DNA of 20,127 nt, from NCBI GenBank assembly GCA_944358375.1, contig CALVQT010000013.1:1-20127 (forward strand), given 5' to 3'. The number at the start of each line of letters is the position of its first letter. Position 1 is the first letter of the stretch. Position numbers and translations under genes: made by a program. The stretch comes from an uncultured Bacilli bacterium. Its GTDB lineage: Bacteria > Bacillota_I > Bacilli_A > RF39 > UBA660. Shown here piece after piece: positions 1 to 9,376 of this stretch. Below the pieces are notes generated by a model. The model was not told where the DNA came from. It saw nothing but the letters and a program-made list of their open reading frames with translations, and made no database searches.

Positions 1-50
1 GCTACAAGTTGTTTACTATGTAAATAATTTTGCGAATGTTCTATTCCCAT
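1..50 (-). CDS. Partial gene, N-terminus only; possible Erm-type 23S rRNA adenine methyltransferase
   Basis: Reading the minus strand from an ATG at 48-50 gives MGIEHSQNYLHSKQLV and then the window ends. A strong ribosome binding site (GGAGG at 56-60) lies five bases upstream. The block SQNYLHS-K-LV resembles the conserved N-terminus of Erm dimethyltransferases, which carry SQNF-(L/I)-TS followed by a K/L/V-rich helix. In that family the product dimethylates A2058 of 23S rRNA and gives macrolide-lincosamide-streptogramin resistance. This would fit a cargo gene carried by the element. With only 16 residues visible, no SAM-binding motif can be checked, so the assignment is a resemblance only. 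Other SAM methyltransferases or an unrelated protein remain possible. Confidence 0.45.
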   Translation of the reverse strand, partial: MGIEHSQNYLHSKQLV

Positions 51-63
51 AAATACCTCCTTT

Positions 64-127
64 ACAAATTACTATTTGTGTATCACTTTTATAATCTAAT
101 TATACTACTTTTTAAGGCATTTTAATA
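64..127 (-). promoter_or_regulatory. Promoter and short leader of the partial left-edge gene, with a dyad next to the ribosome binding site
   Basis: On the minus strand a TATAAT -10 box lies at 99-104. A weak -35 (TATTAA at 122-127) sits 17 bases upstream. The expected transcript starts near 92. A perfect dyad, ACAAAT-N4-ATTTGT, occupies 64-79 and ends four bases before the GGAGG ribosome binding site, so it could fold in the leader. No leader peptide of the classical erm type is visible between the -10 and the start codon. Confidence 0.5.
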
Positions 128-139
128 GTGTTTAAGAGC

Positions 140-191
140 AAAAAAAGAGAACTACTTATAAAGTAATTCATCACTTATAAAACATCCTCTT
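140..191 (-). terminator. Intrinsic terminator of the mob transcript
   Basis: On the minus strand, six bases after the mob stop codon, AAGAGGA (185-191) pairs with TTCTCTT (145-151). The stem is extended inward by TTATAAGT pairing with an ACTTTATAA arm that has one bulged base. A run of T follows (complement of 140-146). It separates mob from the cargo gene, which has its own promoter. Confidence 0.7.
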
Positions 192-196
192 AAAAA

Positions 197-1588
197 CTAT
201 AATTCAAAGTCATCTCGACCTTTATCTTTATGTTTATCATTTTCTTTATTCCAAACATAATCATCTTTAATTGATTCAATAGTTTCATCACTAAATATTC
301 CGTGTTCGTACATATCTTTAGATACTTTCCAATAATCCTCTCGTTCCTTTTCTTTACCAAACATCTTATTTTTAATGAATTTTACTAATCTTCTAAATAG
401 ATTTTTGAAATAATCGACCATTTCTTGTAGGTGTTTATTATCATTTTTTAACTCTTTAATCTCTTTGTTTTTATTATCAATATTTTTAGATAAAGTATCA
501 ACTTTAAGAGTTAATGCTTTATTATTTTCAGTCAGTATTTTAATCTTTTCTCTATTTTCTTGTAATTCAGTATCAACATTATTTAAGGTTACTGATAACA
601 TTTCAGTCTTTTTAAAATCTTTGTTAGTATCCTGAACTTTATCAACATAGTCTATAATCTTATTTCTATCACTCTCTGAAATAGTGTAGGTATTTTTAAC
701 TATTGGTGCTTTTTTTAGATTATTGATAGTATCTTTAATATCATTTGTAGTTTTATCAAGTTCACTAGATTTTTTACTCGCAATTTCTAATGCTTCTTTG
801 TTCTTATTAAGTTCTTCTTTCATTGCTTGGTAGTTAGTCATATCTTTAACATTTATGTCTTTATTTCTGCCTTTTTCTTTCTTCTTTAAGATATTATTAA
901 GACCATATTCTTTATTAAAACTTGCAATACACAATGTTCTCATTTTATCTTGAATAGTACGTAAACTATCTCTAGTGAAAACATCGCCTTTACCAACTTG
1001 TTTAGACATACCATTTTTGCTTTTATATTTTATTGGTACACCTACAATATGAAGATGTGGACTTGTTTCATCATAATGAATAATTGCACTTGCTATTTTA
1101 AAATCAGGAACTAACTCTTGTAAATCATTAAGTTGTTCTTTAAAGACATTAGTCATTTTATGCTTAAATTTATCATCTTTAGTGTCCCAGTATTTTTTAT
1201 CTCCAAGTTCTATAATAATCTCACAAGCAAGATCGTTTTTAGTATTATCACTTATCTTTTTAAAGTAATCAGTAATCTTTCTATCATTTCTACCTTTATT
1301 TTCTTGCTCTTTGTTATATTCAAGTCTTGCTTCTTCAAATTCTTCTAAATAGAGATTTTTAACATCTTCATAAAGAGAAGTAGTACCTTTGATTATTTCT
1401 ATCAATTCGCTATTGTTATCATACTTACGATAGTTATGTTTATCTACTCTTGATAATTGCTTTGCATTTTGGATAGCATTATTAGATAGAGAGGTAGAAC
1501 CAGAAGTATTGTTCTTTGCCATATTTTTTGATGATGGCTTTCTATTTTTATCACTACTTAAATGTAGTGAGTAAGACAATTCGCTCAT
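197..1588 (-). CDS. mob: MobV/Pre-family plasmid mobilization relaxase
   Basis: The 463-residue product is a relaxase that would nick one strand at oriT, stay attached to the 5' end and lead the DNA through a helper conjugation channel. The family signature is present: HYDETSPHLH at residues 171-180 matches the metal-binding HxDE-PHxH motif of MobV/Pre enzymes, and HNYR at 51-54 matches the N-terminal HNxR motif thought to supply the catalytic residue. Residues about 255-400 are a Lys/Glu/Asn-rich coiled coil, as is usual for the C-terminal half of the family. The start ATG at 1588 is preceded by a GGGGG ribosome binding site. The gene lies 15 bases after a 70-residue reading frame and is probably transcribed with it from the dyad-rich region at 1836-1928. 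Length and motifs look intact. In the related pMV158 MobM, the protein represses its own promoter near oriT; the same is plausible here. Confidence 0.93.
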   Translation of the reverse strand: MSELSYSLHLSSDKNRKPSSKNMAKNNTSGSTSLSNNAIQNAKQLSRVDKHNYRKYDNNSELIEIIKGTTSLYEDVKNLYLEEFEEARLEYNKEQENKGRNDRKITDYFKKISDNTKNDLACEIIIELGDKKYWDTKDDKFKHKMTNVFKEQLNDLQELVPDFKIASAIIHYDETSPHLHIVGVPIKYKSKNGMSKQVGKGDVFTRDSLRTIQDKMRTLCIASFNKEYGLNNILKKKEKGRNKDINVKDMTNYQAMKEELNKNKEALEIASKKSSELDKTTNDIKDTINNLKKAPIVKNTYTISESDRNKIIDYVDKVQDTNKDFKKTEMLSVTLNNVDTELQENREKIKILTENNKALTLKVDTLSKNIDNKNKEIKELKNDNKHLQEMVDYFKNLFRRLVKFIKNKMFGKEKEREDYWKVSKDMYEHGIFSDETIESIKDDYVWNKENDKHKDKGRDDFEL

Positions 1589-1603
1589 AAACTATCAACC
1601 CCC

Positions 1604-1816
1604 TTATTTATCATTAAAATATTTTCTTGCATCTTCTAAAGTAGGGAAGAACTCTTGATTCATCATTGCATTAGAATTTGGTTCAATATAGGTACAAACG
1701 ATATAGTGATTAAAACAATTATCAGCATAGATTAAATACAAGTTTTCTTTCTCATCAATTAGATGGCATTTACCATATTTTAAATTATAAAATTCTCGTT
1801 TATATTCAAAGTCCAT
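1604..1816 (-). CDS. Small protein of the mobilization operon, function unknown
   Basis: A 70-residue acidic/aromatic protein (MDFEYKREFYNLKYG at its start) sits directly upstream of mob in transcription order with a 15-base gap. I recognise no domain; there is no signal peptide, membrane segment or zinc motif. The reading frame can be extended to a GTG at 1828, but that codon is one base from the ribosome binding site (AAGGAG at 1830-1835), so the ATG at 1816 is the better start, with a 13-base spacing. Position suggests an accessory of relaxase action or of its expression; this is context only. A short uncharacterised protein at this place would fit a conserved mobilization module, which homology searches of other MobV elements could show. 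Confidence 0.7.
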   Translation of the reverse strand: MDFEYKREFYNLKYGKCHLIDEKENLYLIYADNCFNHYIVCTYIEPNSNAMMNQEFFPTLEDARKYFNDK

Positions 1817-1835
1817 ATATAAAATCACACTCCTT

Positions 1836-1862
1836 ATTTTAAACTTATTTTGGCTTTGTCAA
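1836..1862 (-). promoter_or_regulatory. Probable promoter of the mob operon, overlapping an inverted repeat
   Basis: On the minus strand a perfect -35 box TTGACA (1857-1862) is followed after 15 bases by TAAAAT (1836-1841), a spacing shorter than the usual 17. The -35 lies within the GTCAAAAT arm of the 1858-1889 inverted repeat. A relaxase bound to that repeat would block the promoter, as known for MobM of pMV158. The regulatory link is inferred. Confidence 0.5.
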
Positions 1863-1928
1863 AATGTTTAACCCCCTAGGTATTTTGACGTACCATCAAA
1901 ATTACCTCGTGGGCTAGGGCTTCCCTAG
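1858..1928. other. Candidate origin of transfer (oriT) of the element: nested inverted repeats
   Basis: Three overlapping dyads lie just upstream of the mob operon. GTCAAAAT (1858-1865) pairs with ATTTTGAC (1882-1889). GGTATTTTGA (1879-1888) pairs with TCAAAATTACC (1896-1906) apart from one inserted base. CTAGGG (1914-1919) pairs with CCCTAG (1923-1928) around a 3-base loop. MobV oriT sites are typically sets of inverted repeats next to the mob promoter. I did not find a recognisable copy of the pMV158 nick consensus, so the nick position is unknown. Confidence 0.5.
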
Positions 1929-2017
1929 AACCCTTTTGACTTATTCCATAATGTTTTAAAGCTAACGCAATAAAACAAAATTACATAAGTCTTGGTAACA
2001 AACTATCGCCACTTTCA

Positions 2018-2135
2018 TTGAACTTCGTTCAACAAAACGTGCCACGTTTGTTATAACTTTTTTCATTAAAAAGTTAGCAAAAAATCTTTTATGATAGATA
2101 AGTCTAAAACAAGAAAAGTAAACTTTTTTGTTTTA
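2018..2135. repeat. Four consecutive hairpin-forming dyads in the mob-recombinase intergenic region
   Basis: This part of the gene-free stretch 1817-2193 holds TTGAAC-TTC-GTTCAA (2018-2032); AAACGTG/CACGTTT (2035-2049); TAACTTTTT/AAAAAGTTA (2054-2062 with 2068-2076); and TAAAACAAGAAAAGT (2105-2119) pairing with 2122-2135 apart from one bulge. The last two could serve as terminators in either direction although no clean T run follows on the minus strand. They may instead be part of an extended oriT or of the recombinase binding region. I see no coding sequence in the interval. Confidence 0.55.
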
Positions 2136-2162
2136 AACTTGCTCCATTATTTATTTAATTAT

Positions 2163-4198
<2,036 letters not shown>

Positions 4199-4314
4199 TT
4201 AACTTATGTTTTTAAATTGTGTACTTCCAAATCATAACCCCATTAAAAAGATTTGGTATGTAAATTCCCCTTGTTTTCGCTTTATATGATAAGGTTTTAA
4301 AGAGAAAAAGTCAA
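4199..4314 (-). promoter_or_regulatory. Recombinase promoter and structured leader RNA
   Basis: The promoter is TTGACT (4309-4314), a 17-base spacer and TATCAT (4286-4291) on the minus strand. The leader of about 80 bases contains a dyad CCAAATC (4250-4256) with GATTTGG (4227-4233). A tiny reading frame, MIWKYTI and stop (4235 to 4212), lies in it behind a GGGG that is only two bases from the ATG. The terminator at 4146-4198 follows. Promoter, structured leader, terminator and gene in that order is the layout of conditional attenuation; the trigger is unknown, and translation of the short frame is doubtful. Confidence 0.5.
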
Positions 4315-4339
4315 TATCATTTGCAAAACTCATTAGTGT

Positions 4340-4615
4340 TTAAGCCATATTCTTTATGTAATCTTCAAGTTCTACTAATTTAATCTTTTTACTTAAATTA
4401 CCTACATAAATATCAGTAGAATAGTTAAATGCTAGAAAAGTAGTATTGTTTATAATGATTTTATGTGGTTCTAGGTAGTTCAAGTTAGTATTGTTTATTC
4501 GTTTGATACTACCATTGATAATCTTTGGTGTAGTATGGCAAAACTCACAAATAAACTCAATACGTTGTTTAAGATTACTTTCCATTTCTAACTCTTGTGT
4601 AGTAAACTTTATCAT
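4340..4615 (-). CDS. Small element protein upstream of the recombinase, function unknown
   Basis: A 91-residue protein with two cysteines in CEFC (residues 25-28) and a charged C-terminus; there is no signal peptide or membrane segment. I recognise no family. The single CxxC is too little to claim a zinc finger. The frame can be read from a GTG at 4624, but the ATG at 4615 is better placed, ten bases after AAAGGA. The ribosome binding region closely resembles that of the recombinase (both contain AAAGGATGTG), suggesting a shared origin or coordinated translation. It is the rightmost gene of the element. A role as a recombination directionality factor or regulator is possible by position, because such factors are small and encoded beside serine integrases, but nothing in the sequence shows it. 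Confidence 0.7.
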   Translation of the reverse strand: MIKFTTQELEMESNLKQRIEFICEFCHTTPKIINGSIKRINNTNLNYLEPHKIIINNTTFLAFNYSTDIYVGNLSKKIKLVELEDYIKNMA

Positions 4616-4654
4616 AAAAATCACATCCTTTCCTTATTAATTCTTTTGTAAACA

Positions 4655-4681
4655 CAAAAAAATCAACCCGAACGGATTGAT
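4655..4681 (-). terminator. Intrinsic terminator of the tRNA-Gly transcript
   Basis: On the minus strand ATCAATCC (4674-4681) pairs with GGGTTGAT (4662-4669), one G-T pair included, around a GTTC loop and runs into TTTTTT. It marks the host side of the junction with the mobile element. Confidence 0.85.
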
Positions 4682-4692
4682 ATGTATCTCAA

Positions 4693-4715
4693 GTTCAAAC
4701 TATAAAAGTTCGAAC
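4693..4715 (-). repeat. Hairpin between tRNA-Gly and its terminator
   Basis: On the minus strand GTTCGAAC (4708-4715) pairs with GTTTGAAC (4693-4700), one G-T pair included, around a 7-base AT loop, 11 bases after the tRNA CCA end. It has no T run. It may help 3' processing of the tRNA precursor. One arm, GTTCGAAC, is itself a perfect palindrome. Confidence 0.5.
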
Positions 4716-4726
4716 AGAAACGTCAC

Positions 4727-4801
4727 TGGAGCAAGTAACCGGAATCGAACCGGCATCTTAGCCTTGGCAAGGCCACATTCTAACCGTTGAACTATACCTG
4801 C
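4727..4801 (-). tRNA. tRNA-Gly (anticodon GCC)
   Basis: On the minus strand GCAGGTA (5' end at 4801) pairs with TACTTGC to give the seven-base acceptor stem. A U discriminator and an encoded CCA follow (3' end at 4727). The anticodon loop is TTGCCAA with anticodon GCC, closed by TGGCC/GGCTA. The T arm contains GGTTCGATTCC. The U at position 73 is the expected identity element of bacterial tRNA-Gly. The gene is intact. Confidence 0.97.
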
Positions 4802-4813
4802 ATATGCAATAAT

Positions 4814-4841
4814 ATTTTATCATATAATATTTTTTTTTCAA
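4814..4841 (-). promoter_or_regulatory. Promoter of tRNA-Gly
   Basis: TTGAAA (4836-4841), a 16-base AT spacer and TAAAAT (4814-4819) on the minus strand place the start a few bases before the mature tRNA 5' end at 4801. Confidence 0.55.
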
Positions 4842-4862
4842 GTAATTTTAATTAATTTATAA

Positions 4863-4900
4863 TAAAAAAGCCCCTTTTATATATTTAATGGACTTCTTTT
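4863..4900 (-). terminator. Terminator at the end of the patatin-like gene, overlapping its stop codon
   Basis: On the minus strand AAGTCC (4890-4895) pairs with GGGGCTT (4868-4874) around an AT loop and is followed by TTTTATT. The upstream flank of the stem runs into the TAA at 4899-4901. It closes the lipid gene cluster. Confidence 0.6.
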
Positions 4901-5963
4901 ATTCAAAATCGATTTTTATATTCTTTATAAAATAATAATATTTATCATTCTTCTTCTTGACATATCTATATTTTAGTCTTGTTAATAAATATGGTAAATT
5001 ATATATTTTAAATCTTTCCATTTTTGATTCTATACATATTTTTTCTATTATTTTAAGAATAAAATCTTTATCTTTTTTAATAAATGCACTTCTATTATAT
5101 AATTTTTCTACTTTTTTAAAAGTTTTTTTATCAAATAAATTTTCATAGTATTTATCACTATAATTTTTAAAATAATATTTATTACCATCTAAATTATATA
5201 AATATTTTAGTGTATCATAATATCCCAATGACATCCTATATTTTGCAATAGAAGGAGTAAACCTAACAATAGATCCCAAATTTTCTCTAGGTGCGATAAT
5301 ATGTACATTAACTCCTTTTTTATTTTTATATTTTAATTTGCTTCTCCATGCCTTAATGACATATATCTCATCATATCCTGCATCTATAAACATGTTTATA
5401 GGGCAATTCATATATATACCACCATCTAAGTAAAATTTATTATCAATTATTCTTTCTAATTTAAAAAATGGTAAATACGCACTTGATAGTATATAATCAC
5501 CTAGTTTCCCTTTTGGTATGTCCTTTTTAAATACTTCTACAGGCTTAAATTCACTTAAATTAAAAGTATTAAGTGCATAATCTATCCTACTTTTTCTAAT
5601 TCTATCTTCATTAAAATGCTTATTAATAAGTTTTTTCATATTTGTGGTATCTATACCTAAATTTTTTACTATTTTAACAATATTTAATATTCCAGCTTTT
5701 ATATCTTTCATTGTGAAATCTTTATTATATATATTATCTAGCATTTTAGGATCTATTCCAAATAAATCATCACTATCAATTGTTTGCCATAACTTATACA
5801 TAGAATTTAATTTTCTAGATACATAAAACGCAGCATTAACTGCTCCTATAGATGTTCCTCCTGCAGCATCAAAATATATTTTCTTTTGTGTTAGTGCTTT
5901 AATCGCACCAGCTTGATATGCTCCCTTAGCACCTCCACCTTCTAATACTAATGCCCTTTTCAT
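4899..5963 (-). CDS. Patatin-like phospholipase (acyl hydrolase)
   Basis: The 354-residue protein is a patatin-family lipid acyl hydrolase with a Ser-Asp dyad. GGGAKG (9-14) forms the oxyanion hole, GTSIG (36-40) carries the nucleophile Ser38, and DGG near residue 180 supplies the catalytic Asp. There is no signal peptide, so it probably acts on the inner face of the membrane, releasing fatty acids from phospholipids or partial glycerides. The C-terminal 100 or so residues are Lys/Tyr-rich and less conserved. Its ATG overlaps the TGA of the PAP2 gene by four bases (ATGA), so the two are translationally coupled. The neighbours (PAP2, LTA-synthase-like protein) suggest turnover of glycerophospholipid or of diacylglycerol. 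It resembles bacterial YjjU/RssA-type patatins; exact substrate unknown. Confidence 0.9.
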   Translation of the reverse strand: MKRALVLEGGGAKGAYQAGAIKALTQKKIYFDAAGGTSIGAVNAAFYVSRKLNSMYKLWQTIDSDDLFGIDPKMLDNIYNKDFTMKDIKAGILNIVKIVKNLGIDTTNMKKLINKHFNEDRIRKSRIDYALNTFNLSEFKPVEVFKKDIPKGKLGDYILSSAYLPFFKLERIIDNKFYLDGGIYMNCPINMFIDAGYDEIYVIKAWRSKLKYKNKKGVNVHIIAPRENLGSIVRFTPSIAKYRMSLGYYDTLKYLYNLDGNKYYFKNYSDKYYENLFDKKTFKKVEKLYNRSAFIKKDKDFILKIIEKICIESKMERFKIYNLPYLLTRLKYRYVKKKNDKYYYFIKNIKIDFE

Positions 5964-6589
5964 AAATTCTCCTTAAAAAACATATTTATTAAATTAACAA
6001 TCATAAATATTAATATTATTCCTATTACAAATCCACCTATAACATCTGAAAAAAAGTGGACTTTTAAATATATTCTAGAAAATCCTATTAATAAAACTAA
6101 AATTAATGTTATAACAAAAGTAAAAATTTTTATCTTTTTATTAGATTTTATTGTTAGCAAATACCATAATGTAAAATAAAAGACAATTGATGTAAGTGAA
6201 TGTCCACTTGGAAAACTAAAACTATTAGGTAGTTTTATTATTGATTCTATTGGTCTTGGCCGTGATATTAATATCTTTAAAAATTGTGTTATTAATCCAG
6301 CAAATATATAATTAAATGATAATATAATTGCATGTATTTTTTTCTTTTTGAAAATAAATATACACACAATTATTAAAAGTGGTATATAAATATCTCCGAA
6401 TAATGTTATAATCTTCATAATATTTGTTAATTTAGTGTTAATTATAGTATTAATAAAATTTATAACTTTATTATCAGCATTATTTATTATTTCTCTAAAC
6501 GAAGTATTAAAAATAATAATAAAGCAAATTATTAATAGCAATAACAATATTATATAATTTAAATTTTTTTTTAAAAACCTTACCATCAT
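5960..6589 (-). CDS. PAP2-family membrane phosphatase
   Basis: The 209-residue integral membrane protein carries the complete three-part phosphatase signature: K105-x6-R112-P113, PSGH at 127-130 and S171-R172-x5-H178-x3-D182. About six hydrophobic segments are visible. Family members dephosphorylate phosphatidic acid, phosphatidylglycerophosphate or undecaprenyl diphosphate on the outer side of the membrane; the sequence does not decide between them. Beside an LtaS-like enzyme, a role in making or recycling phosphatidylglycerol and diacylglycerol, or in undecaprenyl phosphate recycling, is likely. It begins with two Met codons (6589 and 6586) with no ribosome binding site, and an extended -10 box lies only six bases upstream, so the promoter-derived mRNA may be leaderless. 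It overlaps the patatin gene by four bases. Confidence 0.92.
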   Translation of the reverse strand: MMVRFLKKNLNYIILLLLLIICFIIIFNTSFREIINNADNKVINFINTIINTKLTNIMKIITLFGDIYIPLLIIVCIFIFKKKKIHAIILSFNYIFAGLITQFLKILISRPRPIESIIKLPNSFSFPSGHSLTSIVFYFTLWYLLTIKSNKKIKIFTFVITLILVLLIGFSRIYLKVHFFSDVIGGFVIGIILIFMIVNLINMFFKENL

Positions 6590-6595
6590 ATAATT

Positions 6596-6605
6596 ATTAT
6601 AACAT
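6596..6605 (-). promoter_or_regulatory. Extended -10 promoter directly in front of the PAP2 gene
   Basis: The minus strand reads TATGTTATAAT, i.e. TG-N-TATAAT, with the -10 at 6596-6601. The expected start falls at or within a base or two of the ATG at 6587-6589, which implies a leaderless transcript; no Shine-Dalgarno sequence precedes the ATG. No convincing -35 is seen. Confidence 0.5.
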
Positions 6606-6647
6606 AGAAAATTAATTATTTATATTTTTTATTATAGATATTACACT

Positions 6648-7472
6648 TTATTTATTTAAATTTCTTTGTCCATGAAACATGTATTGTATTACTAATCCTG
6701 AATATTCTTTAAATTTACTTTTAGCAAATTTTTCTATTTCTTTTTGAGTATTTTTAATATTATAGTTTTGTGATATGTATTTTCTTACCCATGTATCTAT
6801 TGGAAAAACATCTAATCTTCTGTAACCAAATAACAATATACAAGATGCTACTTTTAATCCTATTCCTTTGATATTCATAAGTTCTTTTAATGCATCTGTT
6901 GTTGATATATTGTTTATATTCATTAAATCATTATAATTATCTAAATAATTTCTGATATATTTATCTCTAAAGCCAACTTTTATTTTCTTTAAATCTTCAT
7001 CTGTTATATCTTTCAATTGTTCATATGTAGGAAATAAATAATATTCTTTATTATTAAATATTACTTTATTTCCATATAATCTACTTATTTCATTGATACT
7101 ATTTGCTATTCTTTTTACATTATTATTTTGACTTATTATGTAACTAATACTTACTTCAAAAGAATTTTGATTTAATATTCTATAACATTTACATGACTCT
7201 ACTAAATCTTTTAATTCACTATTATTTAAAATAATTTCATTATTTATTTTATCATAATCTCTTTTTAAATCAAAATAATCATTTATAATATTTTCTAAAT
7301 TATCGTAGTTTGATGATTCAATATACAATATATCATTATCTTGTTTAATATTAATAACTCTATCGCTTAATATACTAGTTATGCTTTTATCTTCTTCAAT
7401 TATACTTCTAAAGCAAGAACCGCTAGTTAATACATCTTCTACATTTAAATTTTTAATCCTCAGTTTCAGCAT
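6648..7472 (-). CDS. ogg: OGG1-type 8-oxoguanine DNA glycosylase/lyase
   Basis: The 274-residue protein removes 8-oxoguanine from DNA and can cleave the abasic site. Residues 1-75 match the OGG1 N-terminal domain, including the SGSCFRS block and YFDL-x-DYDKI near residue 70. The HhH-GPD domain follows, with KGIGLKVASC (202-211) providing the hairpin and the catalytic Lys207, and PIDTWVRK (224-231) the catalytic Asp226. This OGG1-like architecture is known in some Clostridia (for example C. acetobutylicum Ogg); many other bacteria rely on MutM instead. The start ATG at 7472 has GAGGG nine bases upstream. It overlaps the end of the LTA-synthase-like gene by 20 bases, so it is certainly in that transcript, an odd place for a DNA-repair enzyme. 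There is no hairpin before PAP2. Confidence 0.92.
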   Translation of the reverse strand: MLKLRIKNLNVEDVLTSGSCFRSIIEEDKSITSILSDRVINIKQDNDILYIESSNYDNLENIINDYFDLKRDYDKINNEIILNNSELKDLVESCKCYRILNQNSFEVSISYIISQNNNVKRIANSINEISRLYGNKVIFNNKEYYLFPTYEQLKDITDEDLKKIKVGFRDKYIRNYLDNYNDLMNINNISTTDALKELMNIKGIGLKVASCILLFGYRRLDVFPIDTWVRKYISQNYNIKNTQKEIEKFAKSKFKEYSGLVIQYMFHGQRNLNK

Positions 7473-9375
7473 AATACTTTACCCTCTCATAGAAATTTGT
7501 ATCTAATATTGTTGAAGATACCGAAAACTTATCAGATACTATTTCATTAATCATATCTATATATTTTTTATTAACTTCTTCATCACTATTACTAATAAAT
7601 TTATTTTTTATAGAATCGTATTTTCCTTTATTTGTAATCCAACTTCTATCTGAAAAAATAACTATATGATCATCATCACTAAATATGTCTTTTCCCACGT
7701 AAAATCTAGAATCGTATTCAATGCCAAATAAATTATATATGGTTGGTAAAATGTCTAAACTACTAATTGTATCTTCAATAACAATATTTTCTAACTTAGG
7801 ATTATACATAATTAATGATGTATGAAATTTTTCAAATTTATCGCATTTATTGTATTCACTAACTTCATTTAATTGTTTTGTATTCAATCCATATGGATAA
7901 TGATCTGGAGAAATGATAATAAGAGTATCATCTAAAATATTCTTTCTTTCTAATTCATTAATTAATAATTCTAAAGCTTTATCTAATTCAATATGTGTGG
8001 CATAATAAGATTTAATCGAATTACTATAATCTAAATTTTCTACTTCTTTTTTATTTTTAATAGCCATATCATTTGAATTAAAATCATAATTTAAATGTCC
8101 ACTTACTGTCATATAATATGTCAAAAATGGTTTATTTGAATCGATATAATAATCAATCGTAGACTCAATCATTTCATAATCACTACTTGGCCAATTATTA
8201 CAATTCATAATCTCTTCAAGGCCATTCCCACATCCAATAAAATTAAATCCTATATTTGTATGTGATTTACTTCTATTATAAAAATTATAATCATGATTAT
8301 GAAATGCATATGTTAAATAATCATGATTTTTAAACATATTACCTATAGAATATTTCATATTTAAATTAGAAGTTTTAGAAAAACTCCATGTCCCTTCTTG
8401 AGGTATTAAAGACATTAATATCATATATTCACCATCAGATGTTGAAATTGGATATATTGGTTGATAATAATTTTCAAACTTAACTCCATTTGTTGATAGC
8501 TTATATAAAGTTGGAGTTATATCTTTATCAATAGCAATAGTATCAAATGATTCAGCCGTAATTAATATAAGATTTTTATTTTTAAATAATCCTGTATATT
8601 CATTTTTTTTAGTAGGTTTAACACTATCAAAATAATTATATAGCAATTTAATTCTTTCATTTGATTCTCTATTAATTAATTCATCAAAATTAATATTATA
8701 AACATTATATAATTCATTATCATCTATAATATATTTTTCTTTATAATTCATCTTTTCTTCAAAACCAAAAAAATATCTATATGTGTCTATTATTTCCATA
8801 GTTAATAAACCCGTTTTGTTAATTGTCAATATAGAACTATATGTAGAATATATTAATTTATTTATAACACTATTAATATTTATATATACAACTAAGCCAA
8901 ACAAAACAAATACCATCGAAACAAGTGAAATAGAAGCATTTTTTAATGATATTCTTTTATAAGAAAAAAATTTATTATTAAATTTTAAAAATAATATAAA
9001 AGGTATAATTACAATCAAAAATACATACCATATTCTAAATATAACATCTATTATTATTTTCCCAAACTGCAATACTTGTCCTGTTCCAGTAGTCAATGAA
9101 AAGAAAGAAAATATTGAATTATATATATTAAAGTAAACTATTTGTGCTAATGTTAATATAATCAAAAAAGATAATATAATAATCACTAATATTTTATTAA
9201 TTCTTTCTTTGAATAAGCTAGTAAATATAAATAATATCAAAATCCATATCAAACTAAAAAATATTACTGATATGGTATTTAATGATAATAGATTATTTAA
9301 TACAAAAGATTTATAAATAATTTCTAAATAAATAATCCAAAATCCCCAAATATAAAAAGAATCAATTTTTTTCAT
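7453..9375 (-). CDS. LTA-synthase-like membrane phosphoglycerol transferase (sulfatase fold)
   Basis: The 640-residue protein has about five transmembrane helices in residues 1-190 and an extracytoplasmic sulfatase-type domain from about 260. The metal and catalytic residues of LtaS are recognisable: E275 in TAESFD, the nucleophile candidate T312 in STSDGEY, and D491-H492 in SPDHYPYG; GH in VSGHLNYD corresponds to the conserved substrate-binding histidine region. LtaS enzymes transfer glycerophosphate from phosphatidylglycerol to build lipoteichoic acid and leave diacylglycerol. The length agrees with LtaS (about 640). Similarity to the PG-transferring family is clear, but primase, capsule or other phosphoglycerol transferase activity cannot be excluded. 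The gene starts one base after the stop of a 42-residue microprotein and has little ribosome binding site of its own, so its translation is probably coupled. Confidence 0.88.
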   Translation of the reverse strand: MKKIDSFYIWGFWIIYLEIIYKSFVLNNLLSLNTISVIFFSLIWILILFIFTSLFKERINKILVIIILSFLIILTLAQIVYFNIYNSIFSFFSLTTGTGQVLQFGKIIIDVIFRIWYVFLIVIIPFILFLKFNNKFFSYKRISLKNASISLVSMVFVLFGLVVYININSVINKLIYSTYSSILTINKTGLLTMEIIDTYRYFFGFEEKMNYKEKYIIDDNELYNVYNINFDELINRESNERIKLLYNYFDSVKPTKKNEYTGLFKNKNLILITAESFDTIAIDKDITPTLYKLSTNGVKFENYYQPIYPISTSDGEYMILMSLIPQEGTWSFSKTSNLNMKYSIGNMFKNHDYLTYAFHNHDYNFYNRSKSHTNIGFNFIGCGNGLEEIMNCNNWPSSDYEMIESTIDYYIDSNKPFLTYYMTVSGHLNYDFNSNDMAIKNKKEVENLDYSNSIKSYYATHIELDKALELLINELERKNILDDTLIIISPDHYPYGLNTKQLNEVSEYNKCDKFEKFHTSLIMYNPKLENIVIEDTISSLDILPTIYNLFGIEYDSRFYVGKDIFSDDDHIVIFSDRSWITNKGKYDSIKNKFISNSDEEVNKKYIDMINEIVSDKFSVSSTILDTNFYERVKYYAETED

Positions 9376-9376
9376 A

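Noticed and set aside
118..191. A short frame on the minus strand (MNYFISSSLFLLLNTIKMP) that could look like a leader peptide of the partial left-edge gene.
   Set aside because: It runs through the mob terminator (140-191) and lies upstream of the promoter at 99-127, so it would not be on that gene's transcript; its ribosome binding site is poorly spaced.
1133..1348. Plus-strand open frame inside mob.
   Set aside because: It is a mirror of the mob coding strand, Phe/Ile-rich from reversed Lys/Asn codons, without ribosome binding site or promoter.
4801..4801. tRNA-Gly as the integration target of the element.
   Set aside because: The tRNA is intact and I found no partial duplicate of its 3' end in the window; large serine recombinases usually use short cores not tied to tRNA genes. 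Adjacency alone does not prove it.
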